Assembly (NCBI GenBank): GCA_035556215.1
Contig: DATMFI010000006.1
Coordinates: forward strand, 1 to 56,440
Direction: 5' to 3'
Length of the DNA: 56,440 nt
Source: Palsa-892 sp035556215
GTDB taxonomy: Bacteria > Pseudomonadota > Alphaproteobacteria > Rhizobiales > Xanthobacteraceae
Shown here: positions 30,736 to 41,881 of the stretch, piece by piece
Position numbering within the stretch: the first letter of the stretch is position 1
Layout of the letters: every line of letters begins with the position of its first letter
Made by a program: the position numbers and the translations under genes
The notes under the pieces: generated by a model
What the model was told of the DNA's origin: nothing
The model's input: only the letters and a program-made list of their open reading frames with translations
The model's database searches: none

Positions 30736-31440
30736 TTGACGAAGGAAACGAACGACTGGGTCAGCTTCTGGGACACCGATCACCCGATCTATGTCAACGC
30801 GCGCCATTTCGACGTCCATTACCGCGCGATTGCCAATGACATCGCCGCCCTGATCCCCTCGCCCGCCGCGCATGTCCTTGACCACGGCTGCGGCGAGGCG
30901 CTGCACGCGAACGAAATCGCGGCGCGCTGCGGCGAACTGCTGCTGTGCGAAGCCGCGCCTACGGTGCGAGCGCGTGTTGCCGAGCGTTTCAAGGGCGAGC
31001 CGAAGATTCACGCGCTGTCGCCGGAGAAGGTCGAGAAGCTGCCGGACGCCTCGCTCGATCTCATTGTCGCAAATTCCTTGCTGCAATATCTCAAGCGCGA
31101 CGAACTCGAGACAATGCTCGCCAACTGGAAACGAATTTTGAAACCGGGCGGCGAGCTCGTCGTCGCCGATATTCTTCCGCACCAGCAAAGCATGGCGAAG
31201 GACGCCCTCTCGCTTTTGTCCTTCGCCGCGCGGAATGGTTTTTTCATTGCGGCCGTGTTCGGCCTCGTCCGCACGCTGTTTTCAGACTACGGCAAGATCC
31301 GCGCGAAGCTCGGCGTCTCGCAATATTCCGAGCAAGAGATGCTTTCGATTCTACGCGGCGCCGGTTTCAAGGCCGAGCGGCTTGCCAAAAATTTCGGCCA
31401 CAACCAGCAGCGCATGGCCTTCAAAGCCACCAAGCCGTAA
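30736..31440 (+). CDS. Class I SAM-dependent methyltransferase
   Basis: A 234-residue methyltransferase starting at TTG 30736, chosen because AAAGGAGAGGA lies just upstream; the frame is open to 30688. The SAM motif I is AHVLDHGCGEALHANEIAARCGELLLCEAAPTVRARV near residue 45, followed by ALSPEKVEKLPDASLDLIVANSLLQYL (motif II/III) and ILKPGGELVVADILPHQ. The C-terminal half has a hydrophobic stretch (LSLLSFAARNGFFIAAVFGLV) resembling methyltransferases that act on lipids or membrane-bound substrates. The substrate is not clear. It is divergent from the exported-protein gene and convergent with a GST gene whose end is adjacent. Confidence 0.88.
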   Translation: MTKETNDWVSFWDTDHPIYVNARHFDVHYRAIANDIAALIPSPAAHVLDHGCGEALHANEIAARCGELLLCEAAPTVRARVAERFKGEPKIHALSPEKVEKLPDASLDLIVANSLLQYLKRDELETMLANWKRILKPGGELVVADILPHQQSMAKDALSLLSFAARNGFFIAAVFGLVRTLFSDYGKIRAKLGVSQYSEQEMLSILRGAGFKAERLAKNFGHNQQRMAFKATKP

Positions 31441-31441
31441 C

Positions 31442-32077
31442 TCAAACGACCTTCTGCAGGATCCGCTGCGGCACCGGCACCGAGTTCATCAGCGACGGCC
31501 GCTGCTCCATCCGCGCACTGTAGGCCGCAAGATCCGGATAATCCTCGCGCCATTTCATCTCGGGATAGCGCACGCTGACATAGCCGGCCGCGGTCGCAGC
31601 GGCGATATCGCCGATCGTGAAGCGCTCGCCCACGGCATATTCGCGCTTGCCGATGAGCCGCGCGATTTCGCGCATGCCGCCTGCGATCTTGCGCGCCTGC
31701 CGCGCCATCCACTCGGCGCTCGCCTGTCCTTCGGCGCGCATGCGCTCGAAGAACAGCAGCACCAGCGCGTCGCAAACGCCATTGCACAAGACGTCGAGTT
31801 TTTTCGCGGCGAGAATGCCGTCGGCGTCCTTCGGCAGCAGCGGCACCTGAGGGTATTTCAGCTCGAGATATTCGAGAATGTAGCTCGACTCATAAACCGA
31901 TGAGCCGTCCTCGAGGATCAGCACCGGCAGTTTTTCGAGCGGATTATGTTTCGGCGTTTGCGTTTCGGCATGCCACGGCACTTCCGTGATCAGTTCGAAT
32001 GGCAGATTTTTTTCGGCAAGCGCTATACGCACTTTGCGGGCATAAGGGCTCGGCGTGGCGCTAATCAGCTTGAACAT
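31442..32077 (-). CDS. Glutathione S-transferase family protein
   Basis: A 211-residue GST. The thioredoxin-like N-terminal domain carries KLISATPSPYARKVRIALAEK, with Ser as the likely catalytic residue, then NPLEKLPVLILEDGSSVYESSYILEYLE, where the ES pair binds the glutathione gamma-glutamyl group. The helical C-terminal domain includes FTIGDIAAATAAGYVSVRYPEMKW, with the N-capping box T-I-G-D-I-A. Such proteins conjugate glutathione to electrophiles or act as thiol-transfer enzymes. It is a single gene, convergent with the methyltransferase. Confidence 0.9.
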   Translation of the reverse strand: MFKLISATPSPYARKVRIALAEKNLPFELITEVPWHAETQTPKHNPLEKLPVLILEDGSSVYESSYILEYLELKYPQVPLLPKDADGILAAKKLDVLCNGVCDALVLLFFERMRAEGQASAEWMARQARKIAGGMREIARLIGKREYAVGERFTIGDIAAATAAGYVSVRYPEMKWREDYPDLAAYSARMEQRPSLMNSVPVPQRILQKVV

Positions 32078-32255
32078 GACGAAAGGATCATAGGAGAAAA
32101 GCGAAGTTCCGCGCCAGCGCGCTGGTATACGCCGATAATTAAGGCAAAAGACCTAGTGCATCGCCGCGAGTTTCTCCTTCCTCGCGGGTCGAATCTGGTC
32201 TAGGAAACCCGCTTAGCCGCAAACGTGCGTCAAACTCCAACTCGTCACTTTCGAG

Positions 32256-32281
32256 GACGCGCGCTCGCGCGCCCTTTTTTT
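32256..32281 (+). terminator. Terminator-like hairpin in the carB leader
   Basis: The GC-rich self-complementary run GCGCGCTCGCGCGC (about 32260-32272) is followed by CCTTTTTTT, ending 26 bases before the carB ATG. The GST gene to the left is on the other strand, so only the carB transcript can read this structure in plus orientation. This suggests attenuation control of carB. Confidence 0.55.
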
Positions 32282-32306
32282 ATGTGCAGCAATCTTTGCG
32301 AGTCAG

Positions 32307-35582
<3,276 letters not shown>

Positions 35583-35709
35583 CGAACGGCCTTTCCGGGC
35601 AGCAAGCGGCGGTATTGTTCGTAACCAAGCGCGGCGATCGCAGCGAGCCGGGAAACCGGGCGCGCGATCAGCCGATTTTTGTGAGTCGACCAGGGTTTCG
35701 GAGAGAACC

Positions 35710-36183
35710 ATGGAAAAGATACCGATGACAGCGGCGGGGTTTTCGTCGCTCGAGACCGAGTTGCGGCACCGCCAGTCGGTGGAGCGGCCTCGCATCATTC
35801 AACAGATTACCGAGGCGCGCAGCCACGGCGACCTTTCGGAAAACGCCGAATATCACGCGGCGAAGGAACAGCAGTCGCTGAACGAAGGCCGCATCGCCGA
35901 ACTCGAGGACAAGATTTCGCGCGCGGAAGTGATCGACGTCTCGAAACTCTCGGGCGACACGATCACCTTCGGCGCGACGGTAACGCTCGTCGACGAGGAT
36001 ACTGAAGAGAAGAAAGTCTGGCAGATCGTCGGCGACACCGAAGCCGACGCCAAGGCCGGCCGCATCTCGATCTCTTCGCCGCTCGCGCGCGCGCTGATCG
36101 GCAAGAAGAAAGGCTCGTCCGTCGAGGTCAATACGCCGAAGGGCGCCAAGGCCTATGAAGTAACGAAGGTGGAGTGGCGCTAA
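35710..36183 (+). CDS. greA: Transcription elongation factor GreA
   Basis: A 157-residue GreA that rescues backtracked RNA polymerase by stimulating transcript cleavage. The N-terminal coiled coil has FSSLETELRHRQSVERPRIIQQITEARSHGDLSENAEYHAAKEQQ, with the acidic tip DLSENAEY that reaches the polymerase active site. The C-terminal FKBP-like domain includes FGATVTLVDEDTEEKKVWQIVGDTEADAKAGRISISSPLARALIGKKKGSSVEV. Length is normal. ATG at 35710 follows GGAGAG. It is downstream of carB on the same strand, with a palindrome closing the unit. Confidence 0.96.
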   Translation: MEKIPMTAAGFSSLETELRHRQSVERPRIIQQITEARSHGDLSENAEYHAAKEQQSLNEGRIAELEDKISRAEVIDVSKLSGDTITFGATVTLVDEDTEEKKVWQIVGDTEADAKAGRISISSPLARALIGKKKGSSVEVNTPKGAKAYEVTKVEWR

Positions 36184-36213
36184 ACGCCCTCGCCGCTTAG
36201 CCGCTGAAATGAA

Positions 36214-36238
36214 CAATGCCCGGCTTCGTGCCGGGCAT
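36214..36238 (+). terminator. Palindrome after greA, terminator-like
   Basis: AATGCCCGGC (36214-36223) pairs with GCCGGGCATT (36229-36238) around TTCGT, followed by a weak T-run. Its core is shared with the palindromes at 13526 and 19393, so it may be a mobile REP-type element used as a terminator. Confidence 0.6.
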
Positions 36239-36265
36239 TGCTTAAAGACCCGCACATCAGGGCGC

Positions 36266-36625
36266 TCAATCCTCGAATACCCATTTCCTGTTCTTGATCG
36301 CTTCTCCGATCATTTCGAGCGTGATCGGCGGATAGCGCTCGAGAACCCTTTTCGCCCAGTTCGAGCGCGGCAGAATGGAAATGACGAGCGCGTCCATTCC
36401 TAACGGCGACGGAAAATATCTGCCGGCGGAAACTCCCGAAAAATCGACGTGGAAAGTGTCCTGCAATATCTGCAACTGCTCTTCCAGCGCGTGACCGACA
36501 ATTCCGATATCCTGCACGAGACGCGTTTGCGGATGATAGCGCTCGATCAACTCCGGCGGATACCGGCAGGCTTCGAGCCACTTGATGACATCGGGCGGGA
36601 GATGATGGGCTTCCGGCTGTGCCAT
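36266..36625 (-). CDS. DUF1493-like protein
   Basis: A 119-residue acidic protein. VDFSGVSAGRYFPSPLGMDAL in the middle and PPITLEMIGEAIKNRKWVFED at the end match the DUF1493 family, whose members resemble an acyl-carrier-type helical fold (the RYFP element, then a LT-x-x-x-L-x-x-A-x-x-x-x-x-W tail). The N-terminal region (PPDVIKWLEACRYPPELIERYHPQTRLVQDIG) is helical. The start at ATG 36625 is chosen for family length; TTG at 36646 is possible. It follows the Lrp-type regulator gene by 24 bases on the same strand and may be co-transcribed. The function is unknown. Confidence 0.7.
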   Translation of the reverse strand: MAQPEAHHLPPDVIKWLEACRYPPELIERYHPQTRLVQDIGIVGHALEEQLQILQDTFHVDFSGVSAGRYFPSPLGMDALVISILPRSNWAKRVLERYPPITLEMIGEAIKNRKWVFED

Positions 36626-36649
36626 GTGCAAATGCAACCCGCTCAACCG

Positions 36650-37120
36650 TTATTTATCTTCCAGCGGCACGCTCGCTTCGTCCTTGGAGCGCCGCAGCGT
36701 CAGCGCCGTCTTGACGTTGCGCACATTGGGCGCGGCGGTCAGCTCGGCCACGAAAGCCTGAAATGTATTGAGATCGGGCGCGACGCATTTCAGAATGAAA
36801 TCCACTTCGCCCGAAAGCATCCAGCACTCGCGCACCAGCGGCCAGCCGCGCACGCGCTCCTCGAAGGCCGCGAGATCCGCTTCCGCCTGGCTGACGAGAT
36901 GCACCATGGCGAAGACCATGATGTCGTAGCCGAGGCGCTTTTCGTCGAGGAGTGCGCGATAGCCCCGGATGATCCCCGCTTCCTCCAGCGCCCGCATGCG
37001 GCGCAGGCAGGGCGGCGCCGAAATGCCGACCCGGCGGGACAACTCCACATTGGTAATACGGCCGTTCTTCTGCAGCTCTGCGAGAATTTTCCAGTCGATC
37101 GCATCGAGTTGCGCGTGCAT
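36650..37120 (-). CDS. Lrp/AsnC family transcriptional regulator
   Basis: A 156-residue feast/famine regulator. The N-terminal winged helix begins LDAIDWKILAELQKNGRITNVELSRRVGISAPPCLRRMRALEEAGIIRGYRALLD, the typical Lrp HTH. The RAM (regulation of amino acid metabolism) domain follows with YDIMVFAMVHLVSQAEADLAAFEERVRGWPLVRECWMLSGEVDFILKCVAPDLNTFQAFVAEL. Such proteins sense amino acids as octamers and regulate their metabolism or transport. The target genes are not evident here. It is adjacent to DUF1493 downstream and to a DUF1127 gene upstream in the same direction. Confidence 0.93.
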   Translation of the reverse strand: MHAQLDAIDWKILAELQKNGRITNVELSRRVGISAPPCLRRMRALEEAGIIRGYRALLDEKRLGYDIMVFAMVHLVSQAEADLAAFEERVRGWPLVRECWMLSGEVDFILKCVAPDLNTFQAFVAELTAAPNVRNVKTALTLRRSKDEASVPLEDK

Positions 37121-37267
37121 TCAATCCACCCTTGGCGGCCGCGAAGCGGCTCACGGACGTGTAAATGCCGTAAGCGGGCGGCGCAAGCGCCCAGGCACAG
37201 GCCGCTCGAATAGCAGCCAACCGTTCCTTTTTCACCTGAAATGGAGGTAGTTTTGGCGGCTGAGCTA

Positions 37268-37498
37268 CTAGGGCTGCCAGAAATATTTTTCGTATTCGCG
37301 CCGCGCATCGCAGCGGTTGCAACCGAAGTCCCGCAAGGCCCGGTCCGAAAGCTGCATCAACCGGTAACGCTCGTTCGAACGCTCGATCCACAACAATATG
37401 ATCAACGGCTTGCGAACAACCGCGAGGGCTCTCGCGGCGAGACGATGAAACCACAGCCTGCTTGCGGATATCCCGGCAATGACGGTTCTTGCTGGCAT
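37268..37498 (-). CDS. DUF1127 small basic protein
   Basis: A 76-residue protein with the DUF1127 signature near its end: RYRLMQLSDRALRDFGCNRCDARREYEKYFW. The N-terminal part is basic and hydrophobic (SRLWFHRLAARALAVVRKPLIILLWIERSN). The variant carries a Cys-x-x-Cys (CNRC) where most relatives have S-R. DUF1127 proteins are small arginine-rich proteins common in Rhizobiales, some tied to phosphate or carbon metabolism, growth and RNA-related phenotypes. ATG at 37498 has GGAGCG about ten bases upstream. It is divergent from the LysR gene at 37687. Confidence 0.75.
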   Translation of the reverse strand: MPARTVIAGISASRLWFHRLAARALAVVRKPLIILLWIERSNERYRLMQLSDRALRDFGCNRCDARREYEKYFWQP

Positions 37499-37686
37499 GC
37501 GGTGACTTCGCTCCCGCAGCCTGCCCGGTCAAAAGAGTTTTGTTGTCCGCCCGATGAATGGCATTCACCGCAGCCGCAAGGCTGCGCCGCCGGCGTCTTC
37601 CATGCCGCGCGCGCTCATATCAGTCATGCCCGCAACGTATGCGGTTTGGCGTTTGGATGTGCGGGATGGTTTGCTATCGGAGTGCC

Positions 37687-38652
37687 ATGGCATTCCGTCT
37701 TCCGCCCCTCAACGCTCTCCGCATTTTCGAAGCCGCCGCGCGCCATAAAAGTTTCCGGCGCGCCGCAGAAGAACTGAACGTCACCGCGAGCGCTGTCAGT
37801 CACGCCATGCAGACGCTGGAAGAAGCCGTCGGCGTGGAGCTATTCCGCCGCGAGACGCGCGGCTTGCGGCTGACGCCCGCCGGCAGCGCCTATCTTCCCG
37901 CTGTCGCCGATGCGCTTGCCATGCTGTCACGCGCAACCGGAGAGCTTCCGGGCCGCCGGCCGACCGGAAAATTACGGATCAGCAGCGCGCCGACTTTCGC
38001 GAAACACGTGCTGCTGCCGCGCCTGCCCGAATTCATCGACGCCCACCCCGGCATCAGCATTACGATCGATACCTCGCGCCAGCTGGTGGACTTACCGGTG
38101 GACGGCTTCGATATCGCGATCCGCTCCGCGCCTGCCGCCAGCGCGCCGCACTGGATAAAGCTGATGGACGAAATGCTCGTCCCGGTCTGCGCCCCCGCGG
38201 TCAAGGCGCGTTTCGCGACTGATACCGAAGCCGAATTTTTCCGCCATGTCCCGCTCATTCACACCATGCTGTCCGCCGACTGGGGGAGCTGGTTCGCAGC
38301 AAGCGGCGTAACGCCGCCGGAACAGCTGGATGGACTGCACGTCGATACGCTGCAGATGGCGTTCGATGCGGCGGCGCATGGCTTGGGTATCGCGATCGGC
38401 CGCCGCCCGCTCGTCGACGGGGATCTCGCGAGCGGCCGTCTCGTCGCCGCCATCGATCGCGCTGTCCGCGGCCCTTCGTACTGGCTGATTACTTCGGGCG
38501 AAAATTTCGAGCGGCCCGAAGTCAAGGCGTTCCGGCGCTGGATGTCCGCCGCGCCGGCCGGCGCCGCACCAAGATTTGAGCCAAAACCCGCGCCTCTCGC
38601 CAATCCGCGCCGCGTACGGAGCGGATCGCGGACCCTGACCTCCCCATGTTGA
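37687..38652 (+). CDS. LysR-type transcriptional regulator (GcvA-like)
   Basis: A 321-residue regulator. The N-terminal HTH is LPPLNALRIFEAAARHKSFRRAAEELNVTASAVSHAMQTLEEAVGVELFRRETRGLRLTPAG. This opening and the phrase LR-x-F-E-A-A-A-R point to the GcvA-like group. The effector domain follows with GKLRISSAPTFAKHVLLPRLPEFIDAHPGISITIDTSRQLVDLPVDGFDIAIRS. The C-terminal tail of ~25 residues after the usual end is Pro/Ala-rich and probably disordered. Start at ATG 37687 follows family length. It is flanked by two DUF1127 genes, one divergent upstream and one co-directional downstream, which makes them plausible targets. Confidence 0.9.
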   Translation: MAFRLPPLNALRIFEAAARHKSFRRAAEELNVTASAVSHAMQTLEEAVGVELFRRETRGLRLTPAGSAYLPAVADALAMLSRATGELPGRRPTGKLRISSAPTFAKHVLLPRLPEFIDAHPGISITIDTSRQLVDLPVDGFDIAIRSAPAASAPHWIKLMDEMLVPVCAPAVKARFATDTEAEFFRHVPLIHTMLSADWGSWFAASGVTPPEQLDGLHVDTLQMAFDAAAHGLGIAIGRRPLVDGDLASGRLVAAIDRAVRGPSYWLITSGENFERPEVKAFRRWMSAAPAGAAPRFEPKPAPLANPRRVRSGSRTLTSPC

Positions 38653-38719
38653 AAATCGTTCAAGCGACATAGAGCAATTCTCGTTTGCCGCTCGCGGCGC
38701 GATTGGCGATCAACACCGC

Positions 38720-38950
38720 GTGTCACGCCAGCATCGCATTTATCTGACCCTTTTCGCGCCGATCCCGCTTCGGCGTTTCCTCACCCGGCCGGCGAAAACA
38801 TTTCGCTTATGGCGGCAACGCCGCCATACCGCGGCGCAGCTCGCGGAAATCTCCGACCGGTTGCTCGATGATATCGGCCTTAGTGAAATCAGTGGCGAAG
38901 CCGGTACGAATAGCGGCATCGCCTGCAACCGTTTCGATACGATGCGATGA
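38720..38950 (+). CDS. DUF1127 small protein, C-terminally extended
   Basis: A 76-residue frame starting with GTG at 38720. The DUF1127 core RRHTAAQLAEISDRLLDDIGLSEIS lies in the centre (about residues 34-58), preceded by a basic stretch, PAKTFRLWRQ. An extra ~18-residue tail follows. The start is uncertain because no clear ribosome binding site is seen. It lies 67 bases after the LysR gene on the same strand and ends 11 bases before the convergent enoyl-CoA hydratase gene. It has the usual R-x-L-x-x-I-x-D-x-L-L-x-D-I-G pattern, unlike the Cys variant on the other side of the LysR gene. Confidence 0.7.
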   Translation: MSRQHRIYLTLFAPIPLRRFLTRPAKTFRLWRQRRHTAAQLAEISDRLLDDIGLSEISGEAGTNSGIACNRFDTMR

Positions 38951-38961
38951 CAAACCCGCGT

Positions 38962-39753
38962 TCAGCGCCCGGCGTAAACCGGCACCCGCCGTCTCATCCA
39001 GGCATCCAGGCCTTCGTGCAGGTCCTGCGTCGGCACCAGCTTGGAGAACTGCTCGCTCTCCATCAACAGGCCCTCGGCAATCGGCATGTTGATGCCCCGC
39101 GTCACCGCAGCGATGATGCCTCCGATCGCGAGCGGCGAATGGCGCAGAATTCGTTTCGCCAGGGCCTTCGCGCGCGGCAGCAATTCTTCCGGCTCGACGA
39201 TCTCGTTGACGAGGCCGATCTCCAGCGCATGTTCCGGCGTGAAGGTATCGCCCGTCAGCAGCAGCGCCAGCGCCCGCTTCCGGCCTGCGAGCCGCGGCAG
39301 GCGTTGCGTGCCGCCGAAAGTGGGCGGCATGCCGAGATTGATTTCGGGTTTGGCGAACAACGCGCGGCGGCTCGCCACCGCGAGATGCGCCGCCTCGGTG
39401 ATCTCGCAGCCGCCACCGAAAGCGATGCCGTTCACCGCCGCGATGACCGGCTTGTGAAAAGCCTCCAGCCGCGCGGTCATGGCCTGGCCGCGCCGCACGA
39501 AATCGCGGATCGCCGTTTCGGGGCCCGCGGCGACGCTTTTGGAGAATTCGTGGATATCGGCACCTGCCGAAAAAGCCTGCTCGCCCGCGCCGGTCAGAAT
39601 GAGGGCACGGATCGCATTGTCATCCTCGGCTCTATCGAGCAGCGCCAGAAGGGCATCCGCCATTTCGTAATTGATGGCGTTGAGCTTTTCCGGCCGATGG
39701 AGGGTCGCGACGAGAATCCCTTCCGACAGATCGCAGGCGAGCACTTCGGGCAT
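38962..39753 (-). CDS. Enoyl-CoA hydratase/isomerase family protein
   Basis: A 263-residue crotonase-fold enzyme starting at ATG 39753 with AGAGAGGAAAC seven bases upstream; the open frame reaches 39837. LHRPEKLNAINYEMADALLALLD opens the fold. Oxyanion-hole segments are AFSAGADIHEFSK and GIAFGGGCEITEAAHLAVAS, and the catalytic Glu region is EINLGMPPTFGGTQRLPRLAGRKRAL, with Glu and Gly where hydratases need them. It probably adds water to enoyl-CoA in fatty-acid or aromatic degradation. No partner beta-oxidation gene is adjacent. Confidence 0.92.
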   Translation of the reverse strand: MPEVLACDLSEGILVATLHRPEKLNAINYEMADALLALLDRAEDDNAIRALILTGAGEQAFSAGADIHEFSKSVAAGPETAIRDFVRRGQAMTARLEAFHKPVIAAVNGIAFGGGCEITEAAHLAVASRRALFAKPEINLGMPPTFGGTQRLPRLAGRKRALALLLTGDTFTPEHALEIGLVNEIVEPEELLPRAKALAKRILRHSPLAIGGIIAAVTRGINMPIAEGLLMESEQFSKLVPTQDLHEGLDAWMRRRVPVYAGR

Positions 39754-39914
39754 GGCGTTTCCTCTCTGAATGCCGCCAATAGAAATGCTCGCCCGCACCG
39801 GCACAAACGAAATCCTCTGTCGCAGCGATGAGGGCAATTCATGCCCGCCGTTCCTCAGAATGCTCTTTCAACGATAGACACCGCCAATGGCTAGGTTATT
39901 GGTTCAGCAGTTGT

Positions 39915-39936
39915 TTTCCACGATTGCCTGTGGAAA
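39915..39936. promoter_or_regulatory. Inverted repeat upstream of trxB
   Basis: TTTCCAC (39915-39921) and GTGGAAA (39930-39936) form a perfect 7-bp inverted repeat with eight bases between, in the 270-base region between the enoyl-CoA hydratase gene and trxB. It could be an operator; the regulator is unknown. Confidence 0.4.
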
Positions 39937-40026
39937 CGAGACTGTGTGTGGCGGGTAGGCTAATAAGACGCCATATAACTGCGCTCCGACGATTCCGGAG
40001 CGTACACGGCTAAGGGACGATTCTTC

Positions 40027-40992
40027 ATGGCTGCGACTGAACATATTCGTGTGGCGATCATCGGCTCCGGCCCGGCCGGCTATACCGCCGCGATCTATGC
40101 CGCGCGCGCCATGCTCCAGCCGGTGCTGATTCAGGGCGGCCAGCCCGGCGGCCAGCTCACCATCACCACCGATGTCGAGAACTATCCGGGCTTCGCCAAG
40201 GTCATCCAGGGCCCGTGGCTGATGGAGGAAATGCGCGCACAAGCCGAACACATGGGCACGCGCATCATCACCGATACGGTCACCAGCCTCGACACATCCT
40301 CCCGCCCTTTCAAGCTGACGCTGGAAGGCGGCGACACCTTTCATGCCGATGCCGTGATTCTCGCGACCGGCGCCCAGGCGCGCTGGCTCAACATCCCGTC
40401 GGAGCAGAAGTTCCGCGGCTTCGGCGTCTCGGCTTGCGCGACCTGCGACGGCTTCTTTTTCCGCAACAAGGAAGTGCTCGTTGTCGGCGGCGGCAACACC
40501 GCGGTCGAGGAAGCGCTGTTCCTGACGAACTTCGCCTCCAAGGTCACGGTCGTGCACCGGCGCGATTCATTCCGCGCCGAGCGCATCCTGCAGGACCGCC
40601 TGTTCAAACATCCCAAGGTCGAAGTGATCTGGGACAGCGTGCTCGACGACGTCGTCGGCCTTACCGATCCGCTCAAGGTCACGCATGCCAAACTCAAGAA
40701 CGTGAAGACCGGAGAAGTCATCGAGCGCAAGGTCGACGGCATCTTCATCGCCATCGGCCACAAGCCCTCGACCGAGCTTGTCGAAGGCAAGCTCAAGATG
40801 AAGCCCTCCGGTTACGTCTGGACCGCACCGGACTCAACCGCCACCTCCGTGCCGGGCATTTTTGCCGCCGGCGACATCGCCGACGACGTCTTTCGTCAGG
40901 CGGTGACGGCGGCCGGTTTGGGCTGCATGGCCGCCCTCGAGACCGAACGCTTCCTCGCGCATCAGGAAGGACATCGTGCAGCCGCCGAATAA
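40027..40992 (+). CDS. trxB: Thioredoxin-disulfide reductase
   Basis: A 321-residue NADPH-dependent flavoenzyme that keeps thioredoxin reduced. The N-terminal FAD motif is RVAIIGSGPAGYTAAIYAARAML. GGQPGGQLTITTDVENYPGF is typical for TrxB. The redox centre is SACATCDGFFFRNK near residue 140 (CATC). The NADPH motif is LVVGGGNTAVEEALFLT, and the end has GIFAAGDIADDVFRQAVTAAGLGCMAALE. It overlaps the downstream LysR gene start by 17 bases, so the two are probably translated from one message. Confidence 0.97.
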   Translation: MAATEHIRVAIIGSGPAGYTAAIYAARAMLQPVLIQGGQPGGQLTITTDVENYPGFAKVIQGPWLMEEMRAQAEHMGTRIITDTVTSLDTSSRPFKLTLEGGDTFHADAVILATGAQARWLNIPSEQKFRGFGVSACATCDGFFFRNKEVLVVGGGNTAVEEALFLTNFASKVTVVHRRDSFRAERILQDRLFKHPKVEVIWDSVLDDVVGLTDPLKVTHAKLKNVKTGEVIERKVDGIFIAIGHKPSTELVEGKLKMKPSGYVWTAPDSTATSVPGIFAAGDIADDVFRQAVTAAGLGCMAALETERFLAHQEGHRAAAE

Positions 40993-41881
40993 GATGGATT
41001 GGGAAAAGCTGAAGATTTTCCACGTCGTGGCCGAGGCGGGGAGCTTCACCCATGCCGGCGAGACGCTGGGCCTGTCGCAATCGGCGGTCAGCCGCCAGAT
41101 TTCGGCGCTCGAGCAGGAATTGAAGGCGACGCTCTTCCACCGCCACGCCCGCGGCCTGATGCTGACCGAACAGGGCGAGACGCTCTATCGCACGGCGCAC
41201 GAAGTCTTCGTGAAGCTGGAGGCCGCCGTTTCGCAGCTCTCCGACAGCCGCGAAAAGCCTTACGGCGAACTCAAGGTGACGACGGCCGTCGGCCTCGGCA
41301 GCTTCTGGCTCACGCCCAAGATCGGCGAATTCCTCGAGCTATACCCCGAAATTACCATCCAGCTTGCCTTCACCGATGAAGAACTCGACCTTTCGATGCG
41401 GGAAGCCGACGTTGCGATCCGGCTGCGGCAGCCGGTGCAGTCCGATCTCGTGCAGCGCAAGCTCTTCACCGTGCATTTCCACGCTTACGCGTCGCCGGAT
41501 TACCTCAAGAAAAACGGCACGCCGACTTCGCCGGAAGGCCTCGACGGCCACCGCCTGCTCGCGCTCGGCGGCATGGTGCCATCCTATTATCAGGGCCTGA
41601 ACTGGCTGGTCGAAGCCGGCCGCAGCGGCAACGACCCGCGCCGTCTTTCACTTACCGTCAACAACGCCATGGGCCTACGCGCCGCTGTCGAAAACGGCGC
41701 CGGCATCGCCGCGCTTCCCGATTATATCGCCGAAGGCGCCAATCTCGTGCGGCTGTTCGAGGATCGCGAGGCCCCCTCTCTCGATGCCTACTTCGTCTAT
41801 CCCGAGGAATTGCGCTCGGTGACGCGGTTGCAGGTGTTTCGCGACTTCCTGATTTCCAAGGCCCAGCGCTGGAATTACTAG
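40976..41881 (+). CDS. lsrB: LysR-type regulator, LsrB/VtlR type
   Basis: A 301-residue LysR protein. GTG at 40976 has AGGAAGGAC just upstream and overlaps the trxB end; ATG at 40994 is an alternative. The HTH is MDWEKLKIFHVVAEAGSFTHAGETLGLSQSAVSRQISALEQELKATLFHRHARGL, followed by ELKVTTAVGLGSFWLTPKIGEFLELYPEI and EELDLSMREADVAIRLRQP. This matches the LsrB (Sinorhizobium) / VtlR (Brucella) group, which is conserved downstream of trxB in Rhizobiales and controls redox, lipopolysaccharide and small-RNA genes. The protein contains no cysteine at all, while LsrB has been reported to sense oxidation through cysteines. Confidence 0.88.
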   Translation: MQPPNKMDWEKLKIFHVVAEAGSFTHAGETLGLSQSAVSRQISALEQELKATLFHRHARGLMLTEQGETLYRTAHEVFVKLEAAVSQLSDSREKPYGELKVTTAVGLGSFWLTPKIGEFLELYPEITIQLAFTDEELDLSMREADVAIRLRQPVQSDLVQRKLFTVHFHAYASPDYLKKNGTPTSPEGLDGHRLLALGGMVPSYYQGLNWLVEAGRSGNDPRRLSLTVNNAMGLRAAVENGAGIAALPDYIAEGANLVRLFEDREAPSLDAYFVYPEELRSVTRLQVFRDFLISKAQRWNY

